Origin: Eublepharis macularius | Taxonomy: Eukaryota > Chordata > Lepidosauria > Squamata > Eublepharidae | Length of the DNA: 64,000 bases | Direction: 5' to 3' | Assembly: GCF_028583425.1 (NCBI RefSeq) | Contig: NC_072791.1 | Span: forward strand, 13,535,868-13,599,867 | In this document: positions 1 to 62,470 of the stretch, piece by piece | Numbering within the stretch: the first letter of the stretch is position 1 | Layout of the letters: each line of letters begins with the position of its first letter | Translations under genes and position numbers: made by a program | The notes under the pieces: model-generated | What the model was told of the DNA's origin: nothing | Database searches by the model: none | The model's input: the letters and a program-made list of their open reading frames with translations, nothing else

Positions 1-245
1 AGAAGGAAGTTTTGACTCTCGAAAATTTACATCCTTTTAAGACCAACTAGATTTCCAGGGTATAAGCTTTTGAGAGTGAAAACTTTATCTGTACTTTTAT
101 CTGAATTATTATTAACAATTTATTTATTTAATTTATAGCCCTCCCTCCCTGCAAGTAGGCTTAGTGTAGGTTACAACAAAAATAAAACATAGGCATAACC
201 GTAAAATCACAAAACTTACTGTACAGCACAATTCACCTGCTCAAA
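1..245. repeat. Diverged interspersed repeats upstream of HIF1A
   Basis: 1-95 is a copy of the repeat family also seen near 3160, 6090, 22110 and 58200 (core: pairs of CTCTCGAAAA-type and TTTTAAGACCAACTAGATTT segments). 105-195 resembles the 3' tail shared by L2-like LINEs and SINEs here (TTTATTTAATTTATAGCC). 246-313 has no recognisable content apart from a G9 run. Both repeats are fragments. Confidence 0.5.
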
Positions 246-313
246 GGGTGAAGGTGTGGGCTGATATCCTGCAGCTACTCATATGTGGGGGGGGGGCAGA
301 TGACCATGTAGTA

Positions 314-549
314 GGGTTGCCAGCTCCAAGTTGGGAAATTCCTGGAGATCTGGGGTGGGTGGGTGAAACCTGGAGAAAGTGGGGTTTGGGGAGGGAAAGC
401 ACCTTAGCATGGCATAATTCCACAGTCCACCCCCCCTACACACACACACACCAAAGTAGACATTTTCTCCAGGTGAACTGATCTCTGTGGCCTGGAGACC
501 TGTTGTAATTCCGGGAGATCTTCAGCCACTACCTGGAGGCTGGCAACCC
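314..549. mobile_element. MITE with GGGTTGCCAGC terminal inverted repeats
   Basis: The element begins GGGTTGCCAGC and ends GCTGGCAACCC, an 11-base perfect terminal inverted repeat, with TA on each side (312-313 and 550-551) compatible with a TA target duplication. There is no coding capacity. A diverged relative appears near 63816 (GGTTGCCAACTCCTGC). 552-724, between this and the promoter, holds nothing recognisable. Confidence 0.65.
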
Positions 550-1222
550 TACCATATAGCCCCCCCCCACAGGTGGGACACCTGCAGAGAGACTCATTTG
601 ATGGATTTAATGAAGAGAGAGCGTTGCCTCTCAAAAACTTATATCCTCTCATTGGTCTTTAAGGCGCTCCTGGACCTGACTTTCTCTCAATTATTATTGC
701 CATCAGCCCTCTGAAATAGTTTGTGGTTTATGGCGGGAGCCACGCGCGCTCTGCACAGGCTCAGAAACCCTCACTGACCATGAGGGCCACGAAGCGACCT
801 TTTCGTTCCCTTTTCGCCCCGGCCGCCCTTTTCCTCCCCGGCTCAGAGGGGCACAACAAAACGGGCGGCCCTCGGGGCTCCGGCTCGGCCCGCCAAGCGC
901 GGATTCTCCCGCCGCCCGCCTCCCTCGCGGCCGGGGGCGGCGCGGCCTGAGGTGACGCGAGGGGCCGGCCCGCCAGGCGGCTCCTCAGTGGCGCAGGCCG
1001 CGCGCGTGACGGGAAGGCGAGGCCTGGGCCGGGCCGCGTCGGCCTCTCCCCCGGCCCGCCCCCTTCGCTCGCCAGCCCTGTTGCCTCAGCCGCCGCGCTC
1101 GCCCGCTTCTCGTCCGCCGACCTTCGGAGGCAATTCCGCCCCTGCCCGGTCGCGCTCCGCGGGCCCCGCCGCTGTGCGAGAGCCTCCCCCGGCCAGCCAG
1201 GCTGGCTGACGCCGACGCCGCC

Positions 1223-53891
<52,669 letters not shown>

Positions 53892-54839
53892 GTCTCCCCC
53901 ACCCACCCCCACACTGTTGTTGTTCCGTTTTATTGGACACTGGTGATTCACCACCTAAAAGCAGTCTATTTATATTTTCTATATCTGATTTTAGAAGCCT
54001 GGCTACAAAATACTGCACTAATTCAGTTAGTTTGGTTCTGATCCTCTTTCTACTTTGGAGTCTCTTGTCTCCCTGTCTTTTTAAAAAATAAAAATACATT
54101 CTTTACAGTAAAGAGCAGTAACTCAGCGAACTGCATTTTCGTAATCAAATCTTTGGTACAGATATGTTTGGAATTGGGGACATTTTAGAGCACGCTCGTA
54201 ATTTGCAGCTTTTAAGTAGGCACCTTTTTTAATTATTTATTTTTTATTTTGAACCAGGAGTTTGTTACTGAAAAGTTGTTTCATTGGTGAAACAGGCTCA
54301 GCCTTTTAGCATGTGGTCTGTAGGCAAGTTGGAAAAACAACTTGTGATTTGTAGCTCTATTACGGCCAGATAAATTTTTACTTCTTTTACTTTTTTTAAA
54401 GAAGGAAAAAAAAACCCTAAACATTGCTTTGCTGCAGTGCATTTGTAACCACGATCGCACAATATATTTTCTTAAGAAAATAAAAAAACAATAAAATACC
54501 AGCAGTTCCTCATGCAATATATTCTGCATTTATATAGCTAGTTTTTAAGGAGAACAGCTCTTGATTTTTTTTTCTCTTCCTTTCTGTTCCTCTTGTTAGG
54601 TTTATTGCCTGTGAAATCATGTTGAAACTTTGGAGTAATGCTATCATTTTAGTCACGTTGTACTACAAAAAAGTTCTTAAATGTTGTATTTTATGTCCAA
54701 ATGTGTTTGGGAGAAAGGAAGACCTTGGTCTTGAGAAGCTAGCAATGCTTGGGGGATTTTTAGTTCATTTAATAAAAAAAAACCCGATGGCTAAAAGTGT
54801 TTATATATGGTATGGAGAAAGAGAAATTATAACTAGAAT

Positions 54840-55165
54840 TCTGACTCACCCAATGAAACCAATTGTCAGTAAGTTCATGGGAGACATGGGAGACTTCTTC
54901 ACGCAAGGCATTAATTAATTGCCACAGCAAAGAAATAGAAGAAAGCGCACTCCTGCCTGTAGCCGTTGGCCACAATAGCTTAAACGCCTCCGTTTTCAGA
55001 GGCAGCGTACCTCTACATACTTGTTTGCTGGGGGACAATTTACAAGGGAGGGATTCGTCTTCATGCCCTGCTTGTGGACTTCCTTGAAGCATCTGGGAAA
55101 TGGGGTGACGGATTAGATGGACCCTGGGTCTCATCCAGCAGGGCTTTTCTGTTTATGTGGGTATG
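54840..55165 (+). mobile_element. CR1 LINE 3' end inside the HIF1A 3' UTR
   Basis: The segment reads like a 5'-truncated CR1 in sense orientation. It starts with a diverged ACTTCTTCACGCAAGGCATT (the end of the CR1 ORF) and continues through CAGAGGCAGCGTACCTCT and ATGCCCTGCTTGTGGACTTC. It ends at the family hallmark GATTAGATGGACCCTGGGTC followed by TCCAGCAGGGCTTTTCTG. The true conserved UTR end lies downstream of it, so the insertion is transcribed as part of the mRNA. Boundaries are approximate. Confidence 0.75.
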
Positions 55166-55648
55166 CTTTCTCTTAACTAAAAAAAATAATGTTTTTTAAA
55201 GTAGCCACTTTGCCAACACACAGGGAAAAAAGACCTCCCCCTCCGCCTATAGCTGTGAAAGCCCATGCTTATATTGTGTATCCGATGACCGAATCTAAAT
55301 GTTCCAGTTACCTTGTTTGGTAGAGGTAATATTTCAAGAGAATTGTAAAACATCCTTTCTTGCTAGCAGAGTTGCCTAGTCCGACATTGAGTTGCTCAGT
55401 AATATATGATGTTTTGGGTTTTATGCACCTTGTTGCTATTAATATCTGTATATTTTATTCTATTTCATTTTGTTAACCATAGATTTCAGTAATGCTGAAT
55501 ATATTTTAGGAACTTTTTTTAATTTAGGGAATATGTTACAAAACGTCTTATTTTCCCTTCTTTGTGCTGGAAAATATCCCCCCTTTCCCCAGTTCTCTCT
55601 TCCTTTTTGTGGTTGGATCTAACACTAACTGTATTGTTTTATTACATC

Positions 55649-55654
55649 AATAAA
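55649..55654 (+). terminator. HIF1A: Distal polyadenylation signal of HIF1A
   Basis: AATAAA lies in the conserved end block of the HIF1A 3' UTR, with a CA/GT-rich stretch 20-40 bases downstream. It is the best candidate for the main cleavage site. Confidence 0.8.
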
Positions 55655-55675
55655 CTATATGTGGACCAGGCCTGC

Positions 55676-57028
55676 AACACAGTGTTGTATCTGCAGGTAA
55701 CAATGTGCTTCCACGTGCCTCCAGATCATGACTCCTGTGCCTCAGAGTTGTTGAAAAGGTATTTTAGGCAGTGTCGTAGGGGTTGGTTCATGCTAAGCCT
55801 TTGCCATCAACGCATGCAGTTTTAATACCCATGGAGTAATTAACAAGACCCAGTAGGTTGGATACATTTGTTTTTGACTGGACACAATAACTTCAGACAG
55901 CAAGCTAAGAACATACAATCTCTAGGTAGTGATGAAACCAGGAGGCTGTGGACTCACCAGCTGTCCCGTCAACAGATAACATATCTCTTTCAGTTGCCCA
56001 AGAATAAGCGATTGTGAAATCAGTACGGTGAAGTGTTACAGCCAGAGTTCAAAGAAACAGGTGGAAAGATGCCATTGAAAGCACAGTTTAGTACAGCACG
56101 GCTTGCTGCCACTGATTGCAATATCATTCAGTGGGTACGCTGTATATGTTGTAGGATGAGAAGAGGTTGTCTTGTTTCTGAGGGTTATTGGAGGCTAGGC
56201 ACATCATGAAATATCACACAACCATGTACCAAACTCCCCGGCGATCTGTTCGCTCTGCATGTGTTATGTGCCAGACTGATGATTTGAATTGTACCCAAAA
56301 TACATAGATTAGTATGCTCTATTCTGGTGGGGTACCCCTATCTCCTTGTAGGATCTTTCCAGCTACCTGTATGGTTTCTGGGGTTTCAGAAAGTACAGCA
56401 AAATAGTACATTGGTCTGTAATTAAACTATACTTGTTCATTTTCAGGTCCAATCTTTTTAAAAATAGGATTCCTCATACCCAACAGCTGAGTCTTGTACA
56501 CTTAGAAACTTCCTAAATATATGATTGGTATGGTAAGGTGGAAAAATGCCATTAAAAAGGCAAAATGACAGACAAAATTTATCACAGGCATGTCTCTTCT
56601 ACATGCCGCTCAATTAGACTTCCTCAACTACTACTTGAAGGTAAAACGCTTGCAAGAATTGGGAAGAGAAAACCCTGGGGGCATGCACAATATACCTGTT
56701 ACACAAAATGAAGTTACACTTGTCTGATTTGCCTTTGAGAAGAGGAAATCCCATTGATATGGAGTTGGGTGGAATAGAATTTAAAATTTTCTTGAATTGT
56801 AAATGGCGATCTCAGTTCCTGGTATAAGCAGATTTTAAATGACCTAGCCGGCAAAGACATGCATGCCTTTGTACTGTGATGATGATATATATCTCAGGCA
56901 AACTGGTTTTCAGCTTTCAACAAACATGATCAACATTAACAGTTTTGAAAAAGAAGGACCTATACATGGTTCAGTACGAAATTTATATCAAGTTTTTAGG
57001 AAATTAAGATTAATAATCATATTTGATT
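55676..57028. other. Downstream of HIF1A: nothing recognised
   Basis: No gene, RNA or repeat can be supported here. Confidence 0.5.
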
Positions 57029-57475
57029 TATATACCACTCTTCAGGACAACTTAATGTCCACTCAGAGCGATTTACAAAGTATGTTGTTATCGATGTATT
57101 GTCGAAGGCTTTCACGGCCGGAGAACGATGGTTGTTGGGGGTTTTCCGGGCTGTATTGCCGTGGTCTTGGCATTGTAGTTCCTGACGTTTCGCCAGCAGC
57201 TGTGGCTGGTGCTACACCTCTGAAGATGCCAGCCACAGCTGCTGGCGAAACGTCAGGAACTACAATGCCAAGACCACGGCAATACAGCCCGGAAAACCCC
57301 CAACAACCATATGTTGTTATCCCCACAACAAAACACCCTGTGAGGTGGGTGGGTCTGAGAGAGCTCTAGAGAACTGTGACTAGCCCAAGGTCAGCCAGCT
57401 GGCTTTAAGTGGAGGAGTGGGGAATCAAACTCGGCTCTCCAGATTAGAGTTCTGCACTCCTAACCTACACAAACA
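57029..57475 (-). mobile_element. Sauria-type SINE interrupted by a Penelope-like element
   Basis: On the minus strand, 57475-57310 holds the SINE head and body (TAGGAGTGCAGAACTCTAAT, CTGGAGAGCCGAGTTTGATT, CCAGCTGGCTGACCTTGGGC). It resumes at 57092-57029 with the tail (ACTTTGTAAATCGCTCTGAG, then TGGACATTAAG). The gap is exactly the fold-back insertion. Confidence 0.85.
57093..57309. mobile_element. Penelope-like fold-back element (copy 2)
   Basis: The 217-bp insertion starts GATGTATTGTCGAAGGCTTT and ends CCCCCAACAACCA, with 12-bp duplications TATGTTGTTATC at 57081-57092 and 57310-57321. The arms are inverted (left about 57128-57209, right about 57228-57309). The left arm is cut at CTGG, so only the right arm keeps the full motif: CTGAAGA 57220-57226, hairpin GCCAGC/GCTGGC, GAAAC 57247-57251, GTC. 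Ends and asymmetric 5' part match copy 1, which defines the family. Confidence 0.78.
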
Positions 57476-58330
57476 TGCATCTGACGAAGAGAACTGTGAT
57501 TCTCAAAAGCTACAATAAAGTTGGTCAGTCTTAAAGGTGCTACTGGACTCTTTTTGATTTTGCTACTACAGACTAACACGGCTAACTCCTCTGCAAACTG
57601 GATTGTTGCTTATAATTCAACTGAAATGATAACAGCATTTTATAATATACTTTTCCTTGATGTCATTCTTTTGAGAGGCTACTAACTGCCTGCTGATGCT
57701 GTATGTAGGCCACTCATAGTGTGTTCTTTCTTTGTCCATTTCTGAAACCAGTCCCTTCCATTTCCCTGATCTGTCCTCCAAGTTGTCTTCCAAGTTTCCT
57801 TAATTCAACCAATGACAAAAGTGTATCAGAACCCAGGAGAATCAAGAATAAGAGGCCAAACATTTCTCCTTTTAACTTAGTTCCTTGTACTAAGGAAGCA
57901 ATTGATCTTTCTCATTTTACAAACCAGGCTGTGAGCAGCAGGTCATATCTAACTCCTTGGGCACTGATCTACTTGAGATGCCCATCTGTGACTAAGTGGA
58001 ACAAGCAGTTGCTTGAAAGAAGCAAACTGTCTGAAACGTCCTTCTGTCAAATGATTTACCTGAAAGGTGTCTAAATTAGGGCAGTCCTTAACATCAGCTA
58101 AGAGATTTGACAGCTGCAGCTTTTCTCTTACCACTATGTGGTAATGGTTTCAGGTGGGTAGCCATGTTGGTCTGCAGTTGAAGAGCAAGATTTTAGTCCA
58201 ATAGCATCGTATCTGATGATGGGAACTTGATGCTGAAAAGCTTATATTCTAGAAAATCCGGTTGGTCTTTAAGGTGCTACTGGACTCAAATCACGTTCTT
58301 CTACATGGTTCTGGGTTGTTAAAGCCTATC
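57476..58330. repeat. Two copies of the AGTAGCACC family and unassigned sequence
   Basis: 57476-57595 (CTGACGAAGAGAACTGTGAT, TCTCAAAAGC, then TCTTAAAGGTGCTACTGGAC, ACAGACTAACACGGCTAAC) and 58145-58310 (GGTAGCCATGTTGGTCTGCA ... CTGATGATGGGAACTTGATG ... CTTTAAGGTGCTACTGGACT) are + strand copies. 57600-58140 shows only a 117-codon open frame without domain signals. Confidence 0.6.
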
Positions 58331-59400
58331 CTCCCCCCACCCCCCATAAGCCACCTTTCAGGGAGAAAGGCAGACTGTAAACCAAAATAATAAAAGTTAC
58401 ATAATTAACAAATATACCTGCCCATATTCTATAAAGTAGCATAGTATATCTCCCCCCCCCCCCCCCGTTCTATCTTACAGGAAACTTTTCAGTCTTCCAA
58501 TAATCCAGACATACTCACCTAGGAGGAAGCCAGTTTGTTTTGCTTTCGACTGAGCAAAACATGCAGCGAACTCCTTGGAGAGTAGAGGACAAAAAGGGTT
58601 CTCCGCCGGTCACTCTCGGACCTGCCTTAAAATGCTGTGGTTCAAACAGGCTTCTTTGTTGTGGTGCTCCGGTTGGAAGTGAAGATGCTTCTCCCAGATG
58701 CAGGAGGGAGATGCAAATGAGTCGAACGTCTGGGCTGCTGCTGGCCAATCTGATCGCTCCGGCCACGCCCACCATACGTGCGGTTCCGCACCCGAGAAGG
58801 AGCCAAAGGCGCTCCCCCCATCGCTCTCCTGTCTGCATCAGTGAAGATGCTGCCTTGCTGGGCTAACCTACGTGTGTTTTCGCATGTTGGAGTCAGACTG
58901 AGCCATCTCCTGCTAACCTCCCCTCTAAGTGACAGCTCAGGCTTTTTCCAGTCGTGACTCAGCCCTCTTGCAACTTTTTTTTCCCCAGAGCGGGTCTGCT
59001 GGCTGTAAGAACCCAGCCAACAAAAAGTTGAAAACGAGCTCAAGCGCAAAGTGTTGCAGGCTGGAAGGAAGGAAATTTGCACACATGAATGCTCCTTTGG
59101 GGTTATACACCTTGGATGGGGGTGGGTTTACAGGGAGAGGCACAGCAATCGCGCATAAGGCTTTTTTAAAAGGAACATTTGGTCCAGTGTTATAATTTAT
59201 ATGCATAGTGTGCACTGCATAGCCATTGCCAACCTCTCCACAAGGATGTGTTTTCATTCATAACAGGAAAGAAGGAATATTCCCTGGTAAAATACGGATA
59301 AACAGGAGTACAATAGCTTTTATTTCAACTAACCAAAAGATCTCAAACTGTAAGTGGCTGAGTCTCAGGAGAAAGGCAAAATAGACATATCTGGAACAAG
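58331..59400. other. Intergenic; mildly GC-rich block, no gene recognised
   Basis: 58335-58395 looks like a SINE/L2 tail (CCACCTTTCAGGGAGAAAGG). A C16-type run lies at 58451-58466. 58600-58960 is more CpG-rich than its surroundings (CCACGCCCACCATACGTGCG) and could be a small regulatory region, but no exon is recognisable. Confidence 0.4.
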
Positions 59401-62400
59401 GTAAAAACTTGAACAGGCCAGAACGGGCATTAAACAAATAATGGTACAGCCAAAAAAAAGGGGATGTGTTAAAGACCCTGGAAAATAATATTTTAGAAAA
59501 GAGAACATGGAAATATCATGCTTTTATTAACCCTCTCCCTGCCAAAAGGCTCCCGAAACAACAAAACAGGCCGGGGCACTAACTAAATGCCAATACAACA
59601 AAAAACAGTGGAAGCATTAAAGACACCGCAGAACAATATTTTGGAAATGAAAACACTAGACTGGCATGCTTTTATTAACCTTTTCCCAACTAAAATGCTC
59701 CTGGACACCAGGGAATGGGCTGGAACAGGCACTAAATGAATGCTAGTTTCACAAAATACAGTCGGAAACATGAAAGACACTGCAGAACAATATTTTAGAA
59801 ATGGAAACGTGGACTATAATGCTTTCATTAACCCTTTCCCTGTCGAAATGCTCCAGGAACAGCATAAAACAGGCCGGAATGGGCACTAAATAAATACCAA
59901 TACCACAAAAAACTGTGCAAAGCATTAAAGACACCAGAAAACAATATTTTAGAAACGGAAAATGCTGAACTGGTGTTAGAGAATTTTTTCTCTGAGTACT
60001 CTGCTTTCAAATTATATTCCCTCAACAGCCAATGACTTTTCACAAATCAAGACACCCAAAACAGGGAGCCCTCTGGCTACTGGTAGGTAAGAGGTCCTTT
60101 AAAAATCCTTAGCGACCGGCATGCTTTTATTGATTGTTTTCCTGCAAAATGCTCTGACAGCAGCACAAAACAGGCTGGAACAAACACTAAATAAATACCA
60201 GTACCACAAAAAACTGGAAAGCATTAAAGACACCAGAGAACAATATTTTAAGAATGAAAATAAGAACATAAGAACATAAGCAAAGCCATGTTGGATCAGG
60301 CCAGTGGCCCATCCAGTCCAACATTCTGTCACACACAGTGGCTAGAAATCCAGTGCCATCTAAAGGACTGTCAGTGAGGCCAGGACACCAGAAGCCCTCC
60401 CACTGCCTTCCTTCCAGCACCAAGACAACAGAGCACCACCTCCCCACAAAGAGAATACCATCTATCTCCTGTGGCTAATAGCCACTGATGGACCTCTGCT
60501 CCATATATTTGTCCAGTCCCCTCTTGAAGCTGGCAATGCTTGTAGCTGCCACCACCTCCTGTGGCAACGAATTCCATGTGTTTATCACCCTTTGTGTAAA
60601 GTAGTATTTTCTTCTATCTGTTCTAACCCGACTGCTCAATAATTTCATAGAGTGCCCACGAGTTCTTGTATTGTGAGAAAGGGAGAAAAACACATCTTTC
60701 TCGACCTTCTCTAACCCGTGCATTATCTTGTAAACCTCTATCATGTCTCCCCTCAGTCGTCTTTTCTCCAGGCTAAAGAGCCCCAAGCGCCTCAATCTTT
60801 CCTCATAGGGAAAGTGTTCCAACCCTTTAATCATTTTAGTTGCCCTTCTCTGTACTTTTTCCAGTGCTATGATATCTTTTTTAAGGTGTGGCGACCAGAA
60901 CTGTACACAGTACTCCAAATGAGGCCTCACCATCGATTTATACAGAGGCATTATGATACCGGCTGATTTGTTTTCAATCCCTTTCCTAATAACCCCTAGC
61001 ATAGCATTAGCTTTTTTTATGGCAGTCGAACACTGTGCTGACGTTTTTAGTGAGTTATCTATCATGACTCCAAGATCTCTCTCTTGGTCAGTCTCCGCCA
61101 GTTCAGACCCCATCAACTTGTATTTATATTTTGGATTTTTGGTTCCAATGTGCATTACTTTGCACTTGGCTACATTGAACCTCATTTGCCACATGGATGC
61201 CCACTCTTCTAGCCTCAACAGATCCCTTTGGAGTGCCTCACAATCCTCTCTGGCTTTCACCACCCTGAACAATTTCGTGTCATCTGCAAATTTAGCCACT
61301 TCACTGCTTAATCCCAATTCCAAATCATTAATAAACAAGTTAAAAAGCATTGGACCCAATACCGACCCCTGTGGCACCCCACTGCTCACCACCCTCCACT
61401 GTGAGAAGTGCCCGTTTATGCTCACTCTCTGTTTCCTATTAATTAGCCAGTTTTCGATCCACAAGAGGACTTGGCCCTTTATCCCATAGCTACTGAGCTT
61501 ACTTAGGAGCCTTTGATGAGGAACTTTGTCAAAAGCTTTCTGGAAGTCAAGATAAACAATATCTATCGGGTCTCCCTTGTCCACTTGTTTGTTCACTCCC
61601 TCAAAGAACTCTAACAGATTGGTGAGACAAGATCTTCCCTTACAGAACCCATGCTGAGTTTTCCTCATCAGCTTTTGGTCATCAATGTGCCCACTAATTT
61701 TATTTTTGATAATAGTTTCCACCAACTTACCCGGTATTGACGTCAGGCTGACTGGCCTGTAATTTCCCGGATCTCCCCTGGAACCTTTTTTAAAGATGGG
61801 GACAACATTAGCTACCTTCCAGTCCTCAGGAACAGGAAATACTGAAATATCACTAGTTTGTTAACCCTTTCCCTGCCAAAAAGCTCCAGGAATGCCACAG
61901 AACATACACTAAATAAATGGTAGTGTGAAGCATTAAAACCGTATGAAGCATTAAAGACACTGCAGAACAAGATTTTAGAAATGAAAATACTGAAATATCG
62001 CTAGTGTGTTAACTCTTTCCTTTTCCTAAAAGCTCCTGGAATAAACCATTCTAGTTAATACTAGTATTAAACAAATATTAGTACGGTTTCCAGGTCCCCC
62101 CGTGAGGATTGTGGGGAGCATGTTCCTATAGTCTTTACCTTGTGCACATGCTTAGAGCCTTCCCTCTAACACTGGGAATGATGTCTTTCCCGGAGCAACA
62201 AGGAAGGCTCTGGAGTGTGTAGGAGTGCATTCCAGAGCTACTGAGTCCATTTCTCAAGCCTTTCCCACCCGCTGGCCAGGTGAGTGATTGTGGCAAGAGG
62301 AGGCTGTGAGAGTGGGATCCTCTGTCCCCACCAGGGGACTGGCAGTCCTAAATACTAGTCCTGTCAAAAACAGTAGGATACATTAAAGATGCTGGACAAC

Positions 62401-62470
62401 AATATTTTAGAAATAAGAATGGGACACTGTTTAAATTTTATTAACTTGTTCCCAAATAAAACTCATTTTC
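59400..62470. repeat. Degenerate tandem array of about 152-bp units, split by CR1
   Basis: The unit is built of ACTAAATAAATACCAATACC, ACAAAAAACTG, GAAGCATTAAAGACACC, AGAACAATATTTTAGAAATG, CATGCTTTTATTAACCCTTT and CCCTGCCAAAATGCTCC. Unit starts are near 59423, 59576, 59727, 59884, then 60179, then after the CR1 at about 61906 and 62050, with a last piece at 62345-62460; the first four spacings are 153, 151 and 157. Units differ by many substitutions, so the array is old. Unrelated segments interrupt it at about 59985-60110 and 62090-62350. Confidence 0.85.
60262..61852 (-). mobile_element. 5'-truncated CR1 LINE (young copy 2)
   Basis: The minus strand is open from upstream of the ATG at 61725 to 60475 (at least 416 codons): RT motifs IDIVYLDFQKAFDKVPH, SSGVPQGSVLGPMLFNLF and catalytic AKFADDTKLF (about residues 146-149 from that Met), then the thumb region VRPHLEYCVQFWSPHL, and VINTWNSLPQEVVAATSIAS. 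The frame extends upstream (PEDWKVANVVPIFKK, then GDPGNYRPVSLTSI) to the truncation at about 61852. The 3' end has TTATGTTC repeats. The copy is almost identical to 15656-16610 and interrupts one 152-bp unit. Confidence 0.95.

Larger units (their letters stand above)
53892..55675 (+). other. HIF1A: HIF1A 3' UTR with terminal polyadenylation signal
   Basis: The UTR is about 1.8 kb. Its last block, about 55607-55675 (TTGTGGTTGGATCTAACACT and on to TACATCA, AATAAA, TGTGGACCAGG), closely matches my memory of the human HIF1A 3' end, which fixes cleavage just after the AATAAA at 55649-55654. A GT-rich stretch follows at about 55681. Other AATAAA-like sites (about 54087, 54478, 54769) could give shorter isoforms. 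AU-rich ATTTA motifs occur at about 53968 and 54231-54250, typical of unstable transcripts. A CR1 3' end interrupts it at about 54840-55165. Confidence 0.88.

Noticed and set aside
58540..59195. First exon of a downstream gene
   Set aside because: Mild CpG enrichment and open frames on both strands, but no recognisable protein, splice pattern or conserved start.
59400..62470. CRISPR-like array
   Set aside because: Units are contiguous and diverged with no constant repeat/unique spacer alternation, and the DNA is vertebrate.
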